DNA of 34,611 nucleotides from Microbacterium mangrovi (GCF_000802305.1 NZ_JTDK01000019.1:1-34611), one strand, 5' to 3'. Shown: positions 24,780 to 33,212, numbered from the stretch's first letter. Notes: generated by a model not told the origin, from the letters alone. A program made the numbers and translations.

Positions 24780-25804
24780 GCGCCACCCCCGCCGCCACCC
24801 CGGGACGGACGGTCGACGCCGTCCGTCCCGGCCGCACCGGCAAGAGCTCCCTGCGCCCGCCGCGCCCGGGCCGCAGCCGCACCGCGCGGCGCAACCGCTG
24901 GACCGTGCTGGCCATGATCGGACCGGTGCTGCTGGGCCTTCTCGTCTTCTTCGTCTACCCGCTGATCGCAAGCGTCTGGTTCTCCCTGACCCGGTACGAC
25001 CTGGTCACCCCGCCGCAGTGGAACGACTTCCGCAACTACATCTACCTGTTCACGCAGGATCCCCTCATCGGCACGGCGGCGCTGAACACGCTGTGGTTCG
25101 TGATCTTCCTCGTGCCGATCCGGATGCTGACCTCCCTCGCCGTGGCGGGCCTCCTGGTCCGGGCGCAGCGGGCGTCCGGCATCTGGCGCACCGTCTTCTA
25201 CCTGCCCTCGCTGGTACCGCCGGTGGCATCCGTCGTCGCCTTCGTGTTCCTCTTCAACCCGGGCACGGGCCCCGTCAACCAGATCCTCGGCTGGTTCGGC
25301 ATCCAGGGTCCGCTGTGGTTCAACGACCCGGCCTGGTCGAAGCCGTCGCTGGTGATCCTCGGCGTCTGGGTCATGGGCGACATCATGATCATCTTCCTGG
25401 CGTCGCTGCTGGACGTCCCCACCGAGCAGTACGAGGCGGCATCCCTCGACGGCGCGAACGGCCTGCAGAAGCTGCGGTACGTCACGTTCCCCAACATCGT
25501 GCCGGTGCTGCTGTTCGCCCTCATCACCGGGATCATCGCCGCCCTCCAGTACTTCACCGAGGCGTCGGTCGCGTCGCAGGTCGCCAGCGGCAAGGCGAGC
25601 GTCGGCGAGGGCCTGGGCGGCGTGCTCGGGTACCCGGACGACTCCCTGCTCACGTACACGCAGTGGCTGTACGAACGCGGGTTCGGCGAGTTCCAGCTCG
25701 GCTACGCGAGCGCGCTCGCGGTCATCCTCTTCATCGTCGCGGGCCTGTTCCTCGTGATCCTGCTGCGGCGGGTGTCCGCCTTCAACCCCGAGGGAGCACG
25801 CTGA
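24776..25804 (+). CDS. ABC sugar transporter permease (MalF/CUT1 type)
   Basis: A 342-residue permease with a 45-residue basic, disordered-looking N-terminus before the first membrane helix (MIGPVLLGLLVFFVYPLIASV). The EAA loop reads EQYEAASLDGANGLQKLRYVTFPN. It starts at a GTG that overlaps the stop of the binding-protein gene (GTGA) and its stop overlaps the next start by one base (TGATG). It is the MalF-like half of the channel. As in the left-hand importer, no ATPase gene is present. Confidence 0.93.
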   Translation: MSATPAATPGRTVDAVRPGRTGKSSLRPPRPGRSRTARRNRWTVLAMIGPVLLGLLVFFVYPLIASVWFSLTRYDLVTPPQWNDFRNYIYLFTQDPLIGTAALNTLWFVIFLVPIRMLTSLAVAGLLVRAQRASGIWRTVFYLPSLVPPVASVVAFVFLFNPGTGPVNQILGWFGIQGPLWFNDPAWSKPSLVILGVWVMGDIMIIFLASLLDVPTEQYEAASLDGANGLQKLRYVTFPNIVPVLLFALITGIIAALQYFTEASVASQVASGKASVGEGLGGVLGYPDDSLLTYTQWLYERGFGEFQLGYASALAVILFIVAGLFLVILLRRVSAFNPEGAR

Positions 25805-26697
25805 TGTCGACCGCGACCGAGACCCGCACGCTGGTGGCACCCGGCATCCCCGCCCGTCGCCGCAGGGCCCGCACCCGGGGCGGGGTGCTGCTGTGGATCG
25901 CCGAGCACACCGTGCTGGTGGTCGTGGCGGCGCTCTTCGTCCTGCCGGTGGTGTTCGTGCTGCTGACGTCGTTCATGACGGCGAACCAGACCCTCACCGG
26001 CGACCTGTGGCCGCATCCTTTCACGGCGGAGAACTACGTCAAGGCGTTCACCGACGCGCCGCTGCCGCTGTGGTTCGCGAACTCCACGATGTACGCGGTG
26101 CTCGCGACCGCCTTCATGCTGATCTCCAGCGTGCCGGCGGCGTATGCGCTGGCGAAGCTGCGCTTCCGCGGATCCAATCTGCTGTTCACCGCGATCATCG
26201 TGGCGATGCTGCTGCCGCCCCAGGTGACCGCCGTGCCGGTGTACGTGATGTGGACCGACCTCCACCTGACCGGAACGCTCTGGCCGCTCATCCTGCCGAA
26301 CCTGCTCGGCGACGCCTTCAGCATCTTCCTGCTGCGGCAGTTCTTCCTCACCATCCCGACCGAGTATGCGGATGCCGCCCGCATCGACGGCTGCGGCGAG
26401 TGGGGGGTCCTGCTGCGGGTCGTGGTCCCGATGGCCCGGCCGGGCATCGCGGCGGCCGGCATCTTCATGTTCTTCAACTCGTGGAACGACTACTTCGGCC
26501 CGCTGCTGTACACGTCCGAGAACCCGGCCTCGTGGCCGGTCGCGTACGGACTGGCGACGTTCCGCGGGTCGCACGGCACCGACTGGGGCATCACCATGGC
26601 GATGACCCTGATCATCACCGTCCCGATCGTGATCGTGTTCTTCTTCGCCCAGAAGGCGTTCGTCGAAGGCATCGCCCTGACAGGAGTCAAAGGATGA
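25804..26697 (+). CDS. ABC sugar transporter permease (MalG/CUT1 type)
   Basis: A 297-residue permease with about six membrane helices, the first near residues 33-55, and the EAA loop EYADAARIDGCGEWGVLLRVVVP. The LLRQFFLTIP stretch before it matches MalG-like subunits. Its start overlaps the previous stop by one base and its stop overlaps the GH4 start (ATGA), so transport and hydrolysis genes are translationally linked. A shared ATPase encoded elsewhere must energise it. Confidence 0.93.
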   Translation: MSTATETRTLVAPGIPARRRRARTRGGVLLWIAEHTVLVVVAALFVLPVVFVLLTSFMTANQTLTGDLWPHPFTAENYVKAFTDAPLPLWFANSTMYAVLATAFMLISSVPAAYALAKLRFRGSNLLFTAIIVAMLLPPQVTAVPVYVMWTDLHLTGTLWPLILPNLLGDAFSIFLLRQFFLTIPTEYADAARIDGCGEWGVLLRVVVPMARPGIAAAGIFMFFNSWNDYFGPLLYTSENPASWPVAYGLATFRGSHGTDWGITMAMTLIITVPIVIVFFFAQKAFVEGIALTGVKG

Positions 26698-27965
26698 AAC
26701 TGACCGTCGTCGGCGGAGGCTCGACCTACACGCCCGAACTCATCGACGGATTCGCGCGCCTGCGCGCGCAGCTGCCGATCGAGGAGCTGTGGCTGGTCGA
26801 CCCCGATCCGGAGCGCCTGCGCCTGGTCGGCGGGATCAGCGAGCGGATGTTCCGCGCGGCCGGGCATCCCGGCCGGATCGTCATCACGAGCGACCTCGTC
26901 GCCGGGGTGGCGGATGCCGATGCCGTGCTCGTCCAGCTGCGCATCGGCGGGCAGGACGCCCGGCGCGGCGATGAGACCTGGCCGCACGAGTGCGGCTGCA
27001 TCGGGCAGGAGACGACGGGCCCCGGCGGGTTCGCGAAGGCCCTGCGCACGGTGCCGGTGGTCCTGCGGGTCGCGGACGCCGTGCGGCGGCACGCCAAGCC
27101 GGACGCGTGGATCGTCGACTTCACCAACCCGGTGGGCATCGTGACCCGGGCGCTGCTGTCCGAAGGGCACCGCGCCGTGGGGCTGTGCAACGTCGCGATC
27201 GGCTTCCAGCGTGCGTTCGCCGGGATGCTGGGGGTGGCGCCTGCCGCGGTGCAGCTCGGGCACGTCGGCCTCAACCACCTGACGTGGGAGCGCCACGCCT
27301 GGGTGCGCGACGCCGACGGCCTGCAGTCCGACGCGCTCCCGCAGCTGTTGCGCGAGCGCGGGCCCGAACTGGCCGCGCACGTCGAACTGGAGCCGGGTCT
27401 GATCGACCTGCTCGGGATGCTCCCCTCCTACTACCTGCGCTACTACTACGCGCACGACATCGTGCTCCGCGAACAGCAGGGGGAACCGACCCGCGCCGAC
27501 GTGGTGCAGCAGGTCGAGCGGGAGCTGCTCGACGTATACGCCGACCCGTCGGTCGACACCAAGCCCCCGCAGCTGGAGCGGCGCGGCGGCGCCTACTATT
27601 CGGAGGCCGCGGTCGATCTCATCTCGTCCCTGGCCTCCGACCGCGGCGACGTGCAGGTGGTGAATCTGCGCAACGACGGCATCCTGCCGTTCCTGCCCGA
27701 CGACCATGTCATCGAGGTGCCCGCGACGGTGGATGCCCGCGGCGTCCGCGCGCTGCCGGTCGAGCCGTTACCGGCCGACGTCGCCGGGCTCGTCTCGCAC
27801 GTCGCCGGCTACGAGCGGCTCGCGCTGGATGCCGCCATCCACGGCGGGCGGGACCGGGTGCGGCGCGCGATGCTCGCCCACCCGCTGGTGCAGCAGTACG
27901 ACCGGGCCGAGAGGCTCACCGATCTGCTCATCGCCGAGAACCGGGAGCACCTCGCATGGGCGTAG
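26694..27965 (+). CDS. Glycoside hydrolase family 4 (6-phospho-beta-glucosidase type)
   Basis: A 423-residue GH4 enzyme. GH4 members use NAD+ and a divalent metal to cleave phosphorylated glycosides by oxidation, elimination and re-addition. Visible here are the NAD loop GGGSTYTP (residues 7-14), DFTNPVG (N145), and the metal ligands C165 (LCNV) and H195 (GLNHL). Sequence style is closest to 6-phospho-beta-glucosidases, which include chitobiose-phosphate hydrolases. Most such enzymes work with a PTS that phosphorylates the sugar during import; here the importer is an ABC system and a kinase gene follows (overlap 10 bases), so the kinase may supply the phosphate. The exact disaccharide is unknown. 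No signal peptide. Confidence 0.92.
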   Translation: MKLTVVGGGSTYTPELIDGFARLRAQLPIEELWLVDPDPERLRLVGGISERMFRAAGHPGRIVITSDLVAGVADADAVLVQLRIGGQDARRGDETWPHECGCIGQETTGPGGFAKALRTVPVVLRVADAVRRHAKPDAWIVDFTNPVGIVTRALLSEGHRAVGLCNVAIGFQRAFAGMLGVAPAAVQLGHVGLNHLTWERHAWVRDADGLQSDALPQLLRERGPELAAHVELEPGLIDLLGMLPSYYLRYYYAHDIVLREQQGEPTRADVVQQVERELLDVYADPSVDTKPPQLERRGGAYYSEAAVDLISSLASDRGDVQVVNLRNDGILPFLPDDHVIEVPATVDARGVRALPVEPLPADVAGLVSHVAGYERLALDAAIHGGRDRVRRAMLAHPLVQQYDRAERLTDLLIAENREHLAWA

Positions 27966-28981
27966 TCGTCGCCGTCGACGGAGGCGGCAGCAAGACGGAT
28001 GCCGTGGTGCTGTCGACCTCCGGCGCGGTGCTCGGCCGCGCGCGCGGCACAGGCTCCAGCCCGCAGGTGCTCGGGCTGGAAGCCGCGATCGCGGTGTTCG
28101 ACGCGGTGGTGCGCGAGGCACTCGCTGCGGCCGGGCAGTCGCAGCCCGACCTGGTCCGCGCGTACATGTCCGGGGTGGACCTGCCCGAGGAGTTCGCCGC
28201 GTTCCACGACGCCGTCGCCGCCCTCCCCTGGGCCCCGGCATCCGCACAGCGCCCTGAGCCGGTCGAAGGGCAGTCGGCCCCGGCATCCCTCGTCGTCGAC
28301 AACGACCTGGTCGCCCTGCTGCGGGCGGGAACGGCCGAGCCGGATGCCGTCGCGGTGGTGTGCGGCACCGGCGTCAACGCGGTGGGCGTGCGCCGCGACG
28401 GCGCGATCGTCCGGTTCCCGGCGCTCGGGATGATCTCGGGCGACTGGGGTGGCGGCTGGCACCTGGGCGAGCAGGCGCTGTGGCATGCCGCGCGCGCGGT
28501 CGACGGGCGCGGCCCGGCGACGGCGCTGGTCGTCGCGATCCCGGCCGTGTTCGGTCTCGGAACGATCGAGGACGTGATCCGCGCGCTGCACTTCCGCGAC
28601 ATCCCGAACCACGACCTGTCGCGCATCTCCCCCGCCGTGTTCGCGTGCGCCGCGCAGGGCGACGAGGTCGCGGCATCCCTCGTGGACCGTCAGTCCGGCG
28701 AGATCGTCACCTTCGCGGTCACCGCCCTGCGGCGGCTCGACCTGCTCGACGCCGAGGTGCCGGTCGTGCTCGGCGGCGGCGTGATCGCCGGCGGGGACGA
28801 GCGTCTCATGTCCGGCATCCGCGCGGGGCTGGATGCCCGCGCCCCGCGCGCCCGCATCGTGCACGTCGAGGAGCCCCCGGTCGTCGGCGCGGCCCTACTG
28901 GCCCTCGCGGCCGCCGGCGCGGATGCCGCCGCCCTCGCCCGCGCCGAGCAGGCCGTGCTCGCCGTCCCCGCGGCCGCCTGA
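27956..28981 (+). CDS. BadF/BadG/BcrA-family sugar kinase (N-acetylglucosamine kinase-like) with an in-frame REP insertion
   Basis: A 341-residue ASKHA-fold kinase. Phosphate-binding motifs are DGGGSKTDAVV (8-18) and VCGTGVNAVGV; SGDWGGGWHLGEQALW and LGGGVIAGG fit the family of N-acetylglucosamine kinases. It probably phosphorylates the sugar imported by the upstream transporter. Residues 93-111 read APAS, then AQRPEPVEGQS, then APAS; the middle is the translation of a REP palindrome, a 15-residue in-frame insertion just before the VVDNDLVALL strand. The reading frame stays intact, so it may still be active. The start overlaps the GH4 gene by 10 bases. The stop codon is the first three bases of a repeated 12-mer. 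Confidence 0.9.
   Translation: MGVVVAVDGGGSKTDAVVLSTSGAVLGRARGTGSSPQVLGLEAAIAVFDAVVREALAAAGQSQPDLVRAYMSGVDLPEEFAAFHDAVAALPWAPASAQRPEPVEGQSAPASLVVDNDLVALLRAGTAEPDAVAVVCGTGVNAVGVRRDGAIVRFPALGMISGDWGGGWHLGEQALWHAARAVDGRGPATALVVAIPAVFGLGTIEDVIRALHFRDIPNHDLSRISPAVFACAAQGDEVAASLVDRQSGEIVTFAVTALRRLDLLDAEVPVVLGGGVIAGGDERLMSGIRAGLDARAPRARIVHVEEPPVVGAALLALAAAGADAAALARAEQAVLAVPAAA
28231..28288. repeat. REP palindrome flanked by 13-bp direct repeats inside the kinase gene
   Basis: Identical 13-mers GGCCCCGGCATCC occur at 28231-28243 and 28276-28288, exactly 45 bp (15 codons) apart. Between them, 28251-28271 is the REP-type palindrome with arms GCCCT and AGGGC around GAGCCGGTCGA. Such REP sequences are common between genes in many bacteria but are unusual inside a conserved coding region. 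Confidence 0.85.
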
Positions 28982-29066
28982 CCGGCCTCACCCTCGAGAC
29001 AGGTGTCCGCCGCCGAAACAAGCCCCGTGCTCACTTGTCTCGGCGGGAACGTCTTGTCTCGACGAG
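28979..29066. repeat. Copy one of an ~85-bp intergenic repeat
   Basis: It begins with TGACCGGCCTCA, whose TGA is the kinase stop, and continues with CCCTCGAGACAGG and ends near CTTGTCTCGACGAG. It matches the copy at 29257-29341 at most positions. The inverted ends are imperfect here. Confidence 0.8.
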
Positions 29067-29093
29067 CCCGGCCTGCGGCGCCCCCCCTCCACA

Positions 29094-29099
29094 TAGACT
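29094..29099 (+). promoter_or_regulatory. -10 box of a predicted leaderless promoter (33-codon ORF)
   Basis: TAGACT is followed by exactly 6 bases and the ATG at 29106, the same spacing as at 15485 and 18280. Confidence 0.4.
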
Positions 29100-29105
29100 C
29101 TGCGC

Positions 29106-29207
29106 ATGCGCGACATCCGACCTTCCGTCATGTGGCGGGTCGCGAACGGGGTCGGAGCGGTGATCTTCATCGTCGGCCGGGTTTCCGCTCTCGACACTCT
29201 CGCGTGA
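29106..29207 (+). CDS. Possible 33-residue hydrophobic small protein
   Basis: An ATG-started frame encodes MRDIRPSVMWRVANGVGAV followed by IFIVG and a short polar end, 33 residues in all. The central part could span a membrane. There is no ribosome-binding site, but TAGACT sits 6 bases upstream, allowing a leaderless mRNA. It lies between two copies of an intergenic repeat, so it may instead be the remnant of a longer gene. No family was recognised. Confidence 0.3.
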   Translation: MRDIRPSVMWRVANGVGAVIFIVGRVSALDTLA

Positions 29208-29256
29208 ACAGGCGTTCTTACGTGCAGTGGAGCGTTGGTCGAAACGCCGCCGAGCC

Positions 29257-29341
29257 TGACCGGCCTCACCCTCGAGACAAGTCTCCGCCGCCGAATCAAG
29301 CCCCGTGCACACCTGTCTCGGCGGGAACGCCTTGTCTCGAG
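29257..29341. repeat. Copy two of the intergenic repeat with an 11-bp inverted repeat (possible terminator)
   Basis: TGACCGGCCTCA at 29257 leads into CTCGAGACAAG (29271-29281). Its perfect inverse, CTTGTCTCGAG, is at 29331-29341, giving a 71-bp element that could fold into a long hairpin. Lying between convergent genes it may stop transcription from both sides, but there is no T-tract. Confidence 0.8.
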
Positions 29342-29366
29342 ACGCGCCCGCCGAAACTGACCGGCC

Positions 29367-32300
29367 TCAGATCACCGACTCGCTCCAGGGGTCTGGATCG
29401 CCGAACCGGTGGGCGGTGATCGAGATCGCCTGCTCGTGCAGGAACGGCAGCAGCTCGAGGCGTCCGGCCGTGGTCACCTCGCCGTCGTACACGGCGAGGT
29501 CCGGGTCGCCCTCGACGGCGATCGAGAGCTTGCGGTGCAGTTTGCGGGTCGCTTCGGGCGGCCCGACGAGCCGCACGCGTCCGGGTCGCGGGGCCACCGT
29601 GACCGAGACCGAGCCGGCTTCGGTCCGCGCCGAGGCATCCCCACCCGCGTCGACCGGGGTGCCTGCGGCGCCGCCGGTGGCCATGCGCTGGCACCACTGG
29701 TCGCCGGTCTCGACGTGGACGTCCAGGCGCAGGTCGCCCAGCGCGCGGCGCACGTCGGCCGGCAGGCCTTCGGCCAGGCTCAGGCTGATCGGAGACCCGG
29801 CGCGCACCGCCGCGATGACGACGCGCAGCACCTGCTGGGTGGATGCCCCGCGCACCGCGCGCACCGCGACCGGGACCGGCCGGTACCGGTACAGGTTGCG
29901 CTCGATGCCCAGCTGCGAGACGTCCTTCACCTGGCCGAATTCGCGGTCCCAGGCGATGGCGTCCGAGAGCGCGCTGCGGCGCAGCCAGTCGAACGCCTCG
30001 TACTTCAGCGACGGCTGGGACGCCTCGATGAGGGCCGTGATCCGGGTGTCGAGGCCCCGCAGATGCAGGCTCGACGACGCGCGACCGCCCTCGGTCGCGC
30101 GCCAGGAGCCGAGGCCGATCAGATAGTTCGGGCCGCCGGCCTTCGCCCCGGCGCCGACCGAGGACCGCTTCCAGCCGCCGAACGACTGGCGCTGCACGAT
30201 CGCTCCGGTGATGCCGCGGTTGACGTAGAGGTTGCCGGCCTGCACGCGGTCGAGCCAGATCTCGAGATCGTGCGGGTTCTGCGTGTGCAGCCCCGCGGTC
30301 AGGCCGTACGCGACGGCGTTCTGCAGTTCGATGGCCTGCGCGAGGGTCGACGCGTGCATGATGCCCAGCACAGGCCCGAAGAACTCCTCGAGATGGAACC
30401 GGGACCCGGCCCGCACGCCGGTGCGCACGCCCGGCCGCCAGTACCGGCCCGCGGTCTCCGGTCCGAGGTCGACGGGTTCGGGCTTCACCAGCCACTTCTC
30501 ACCCTCGCCGAGCGTCGTCAGCGCCCACTCGAGCTTGCCGTGCGGCACCTCGATCACGGGCCCGACCTCGGACAGCGGGGCCGAGGCCGGCCCGACGCGC
30601 AGAGACGTCACCGCATCCGTCAGCTGCCGCGTGAAGCGCTCCGAGCGCCCGACCGGTCCGACGACGATCGCGAGGGATGCCGCCGAGCACTTCTGCCCGG
30701 CATGCCCGAACGCGCTCTTGACGAGGTCGGCCACGGCGAGGTCGAGATCGGCCGACGGGGTGATGATGATCGCGTTCTTGCCGCTGGTCTCGGCCAGCAG
30801 CGGCAGGTCGGAGCGCCACGAGCGGAACAGCGCCGCGGTGTCCCAGGATCCGGTGAGGATGACCCGGTCGACCGCGGTGTGCTCGATGAGCTGGCGGGAG
30901 ACGTCGCCCTCGTCGATGGCGACCAGCGCCAGCAGGTCGCGGGGGATGCCGGCATCCCACAGCGCTTCGGCGAGCACCGCGCCGCAGCGCCGGGCCTGGT
31001 GCGCCGGCTTGAGCACGACGCCCGATCCGGCCGCGAGGGCCGCGAGCACCCCGCCCGCCGGGATCGCGACGGGGAAGTTCCACGGCGGTGTCACGACGGT
31101 CACCTGCGACGGCGTGAACACGGCCCCGGTGACTCGGTCGAGCTCGCGCGCGGTGGCCGCGTAGTAGTGGGCGTAGTCGACCGCTTCGGAGACCTCGACG
31201 TCGCCTTCGGCGAACACCTTGCCGGTCTCGGAGGCCATGACCTCGATGAGCAGCCCGCGTCGTTCGGCGAGCACCTTTGCGACCCGGCGCAGCACCTCGG
31301 AGCGGGATGCCGCCGGAAGCGCACCCCAGTCCTTCGCGGCGCGCCGCACTCCGGCGACGATCTTGTCGAGCTGGGCGGCCTTGCCGACGCGGGATTCCGC
31401 GACCACGGCGTCGCCCGCGGTGGACGCCTCCACGCGGCCGAGGATCTCGCGCGCCCACTCGCGGTTGGCGGGAAGGGCGGGATCGCTGTCGGGCACGTTG
31501 CGGAATCCGGGGGCTCCGGCGGCACGGGTGACGGACTCGCGCGGCGCGAAGACGGCCGTCTCGACGAACGGCGACCCGCCGAACAGCTGCTGGGCGTCCG
31601 ACGATAGAGCCTGGGTGTCTCCGGCGGCGATGCCGAGCACGGCCTGTGTGAGTCCGGCGTCGATCAGTTCGGTCTCGTCGGCGGGGTCGTGGGTCAGCCG
31701 CTCGGTGTCGTCGCCCGCGGCGTCGTCGCGGCCGGTGGCATCCTGCGCGGCGAGGCGCTCCTCGCGCGCCCGGTCCTGCTGACGCCGCGGCCCCGCCCAG
31801 AGCGTCGGATCGGTCTGGCGGGCGACGGATGCCAGGTATCGGTCCCGTTCCCGGTCGAACAGGGCCTCGTCGTCGTGCAGCGCGAACGCCGCCGACAGGT
31901 AGTTGTCGCTCGAGGCGTTCTCCTCGAGACGACGCACCAGATAGCTGATGGCGACGTCGAACTCGTCGGGCTTCACGACGGGCACGTACAGCAGCACGGG
32001 CCCGACCTCGCGCGAGACCGCCTCGACCTGTCCTTGCGCCATGCCCAGCAGCATCTCGAACTCGACGCCGTCGCGGACTCCGCGCTCACCGGCCAGGAGC
32101 CACGCGTGGGCGACGTCGAACAGGTTGTGTCCGGCGACCCCCAGCCGCACGGCCCGGATGCGGTCCGGGTCCATGGCGTCGTCGAGGCAGCGAAGGTAGT
32201 TGGCGTCGGTGTCGACCTTGACGTCGTAGGGCGCCTGCGCCCAGCCGTGCATGACGGCATCCACCCGCTCCATGGCGAGGTTGGCGCCCTTGACGAGGCG

Positions 32301-33158
32301 CACTTTGATCGGTGCTCCCCCGTCGTCGACGCGCGCGGTCGCCCAGGCGGTCAGCTCGCGCAGGGCTCCGAGGGCGTCGGGGAGGTACGCCTGCAGCACG
32401 ATCCCTGCGCCGAGTCCGTGCAGCCGGGGATCGTCGAGGAGCCGCGTGAAGACCGCGATGGTGAGGTCGAGGTCGCGGTACTCCTCCATGTCGAGGTTGA
32501 TGAACGTGCCGTTCTCGGCGGCGGTCAGATAGAGAGGGGTGAGCCGCTCGACCACGAGTTCGACGACCTCGTCGAACGCCCACATCGAAAGATGGCTGAC
32601 GATCGCCGACACCTTCACCGACACGTAGTCGATGTCGGGTCGCCGCACCAGGTCATGGATGCCGGCCAGTCGGCGCCGCGCCTCGCCCTCGCCCAGCACG
32701 GCCTCGCCGAGCAGATTCAGGTTGAGCCGGTGTCCGCTGCCGCGCAGCTGTTCGAGCACTCCGCCGAGCTTGTCGGGGCGCGCGTCGACGATGAGGTGTC
32801 CGACCATGCTTCGGAGCACGCGCCGGGCGATCGGCACGGTGGGGGCAGGGAGCACGGGGGCGACGAGGCCGCCGGCCCGGACCGCCGCACGCTGGTACCA
32901 GGGCAGGAATCCCGGCACGAGCGGGGCGGTGCGCTTCAGGTTGGATGCCGCCGCCGACAGGCTCTCCGGTCGCATGACCCCGTCGACGAACCCGACGGTG
33001 AACGGCAGGCCGTGGGCATCCTTCAGGACGCCCGCGAGACGCGAGGCGGCGGGGTCTGCCTCTGTGACGGCAGACTCGACCACCCAGCGGCGGGCGAGCT
33101 CGGTGGCCTTCTGGGCGAGCGTGGATGGCTGCGGCGGTACCTCGGACATCCCCTCCAT
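29367..33158 (-). CDS. putA: Bifunctional proline dehydrogenase / L-glutamate gamma-semialdehyde dehydrogenase
   Basis: A 1263-residue PutA. The proline dehydrogenase barrel (about residues 80-460) shows KVSAIVSHLSMWAF, the FAD-region VRLVKGANLAMER and the proline-binding RRLEENASSDNYLSAAF. An acidic linker (about 465-545) leads to the aldehyde dehydrogenase domain with the NAD-binding TPPWNFPVAIPAGG, the ETSGKN general-base motif and nucleophile C824 (GHAGQKCSAAS). The last 200 or so residues are the usual divergent C-terminal domain. The DNA-binding ribbon-helix-helix of enterobacterial PutA is missing, so it does not self-regulate that way. It oxidises proline to glutamate and also takes P5C from ornithine via RocD. 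ATG 33158 is preferred because GGAGG lies 7 bases upstream; 33149 is a less well-placed alternative. Confidence 0.95.
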   Translation of the reverse strand: MEGMSEVPPQPSTLAQKATELARRWVVESAVTEADPAASRLAGVLKDAHGLPFTVGFVDGVMRPESLSAAASNLKRTAPLVPGFLPWYQRAAVRAGGLVAPVLPAPTVPIARRVLRSMVGHLIVDARPDKLGGVLEQLRGSGHRLNLNLLGEAVLGEGEARRRLAGIHDLVRRPDIDYVSVKVSAIVSHLSMWAFDEVVELVVERLTPLYLTAAENGTFINLDMEEYRDLDLTIAVFTRLLDDPRLHGLGAGIVLQAYLPDALGALRELTAWATARVDDGGAPIKVRLVKGANLAMERVDAVMHGWAQAPYDVKVDTDANYLRCLDDAMDPDRIRAVRLGVAGHNLFDVAHAWLLAGERGVRDGVEFEMLLGMAQGQVEAVSREVGPVLLYVPVVKPDEFDVAISYLVRRLEENASSDNYLSAAFALHDDEALFDRERDRYLASVARQTDPTLWAGPRRQQDRAREERLAAQDATGRDDAAGDDTERLTHDPADETELIDAGLTQAVLGIAAGDTQALSSDAQQLFGGSPFVETAVFAPRESVTRAAGAPGFRNVPDSDPALPANREWAREILGRVEASTAGDAVVAESRVGKAAQLDKIVAGVRRAAKDWGALPAASRSEVLRRVAKVLAERRGLLIEVMASETGKVFAEGDVEVSEAVDYAHYYAATARELDRVTGAVFTPSQVTVVTPPWNFPVAIPAGGVLAALAAGSGVVLKPAHQARRCGAVLAEALWDAGIPRDLLALVAIDEGDVSRQLIEHTAVDRVILTGSWDTAALFRSWRSDLPLLAETSGKNAIIITPSADLDLAVADLVKSAFGHAGQKCSAASLAIVVGPVGRSERFTRQLTDAVTSLRVGPASAPLSEVGPVIEVPHGKLEWALTTLGEGEKWLVKPEPVDLGPETAGRYWRPGVRTGVRAGSRFHLEEFFGPVLGIMHASTLAQAIELQNAVAYGLTAGLHTQNPHDLEIWLDRVQAGNLYVNRGITGAIVQRQSFGGWKRSSVGAGAKAGGPNYLIGLGSWRATEGGRASSSLHLRGLDTRITALIEASQPSLKYEAFDWLRRSALSDAIAWDREFGQVKDVSQLGIERNLYRYRPVPVAVRAVRGASTQQVLRVVIAAVRAGSPISLSLAEGLPADVRRALGDLRLDVHVETGDQWCQRMATGGAAGTPVDAGGDASARTEAGSVSVTVAPRPGRVRLVGPPEATRKLHRKLSIAVEGDPDLAVYDGEVTTAGRLELLPFLHEQAISITAHRFGDPDPWSESVI

Positions 33159-33212
33159 GCTCGCACCTCCCCCACGCAGGAGCGCCGTGCGGCGCGCCTC
33201 AGAGGCGGATGT

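Larger units (their letters stand above)
28982..29366. other. Repeat-rich gap between convergent kinase and putA genes
   Basis: This 385-base stretch has no established gene. It holds two copies of an ~85-bp repeat about 278 bp apart, a 71-bp hairpin element in the second copy, a possible 33-codon ORF between them, and a third TGACCGGCCTCA at 29358-29369 that contains the putA stop codon on the other strand. Confidence 0.8.
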
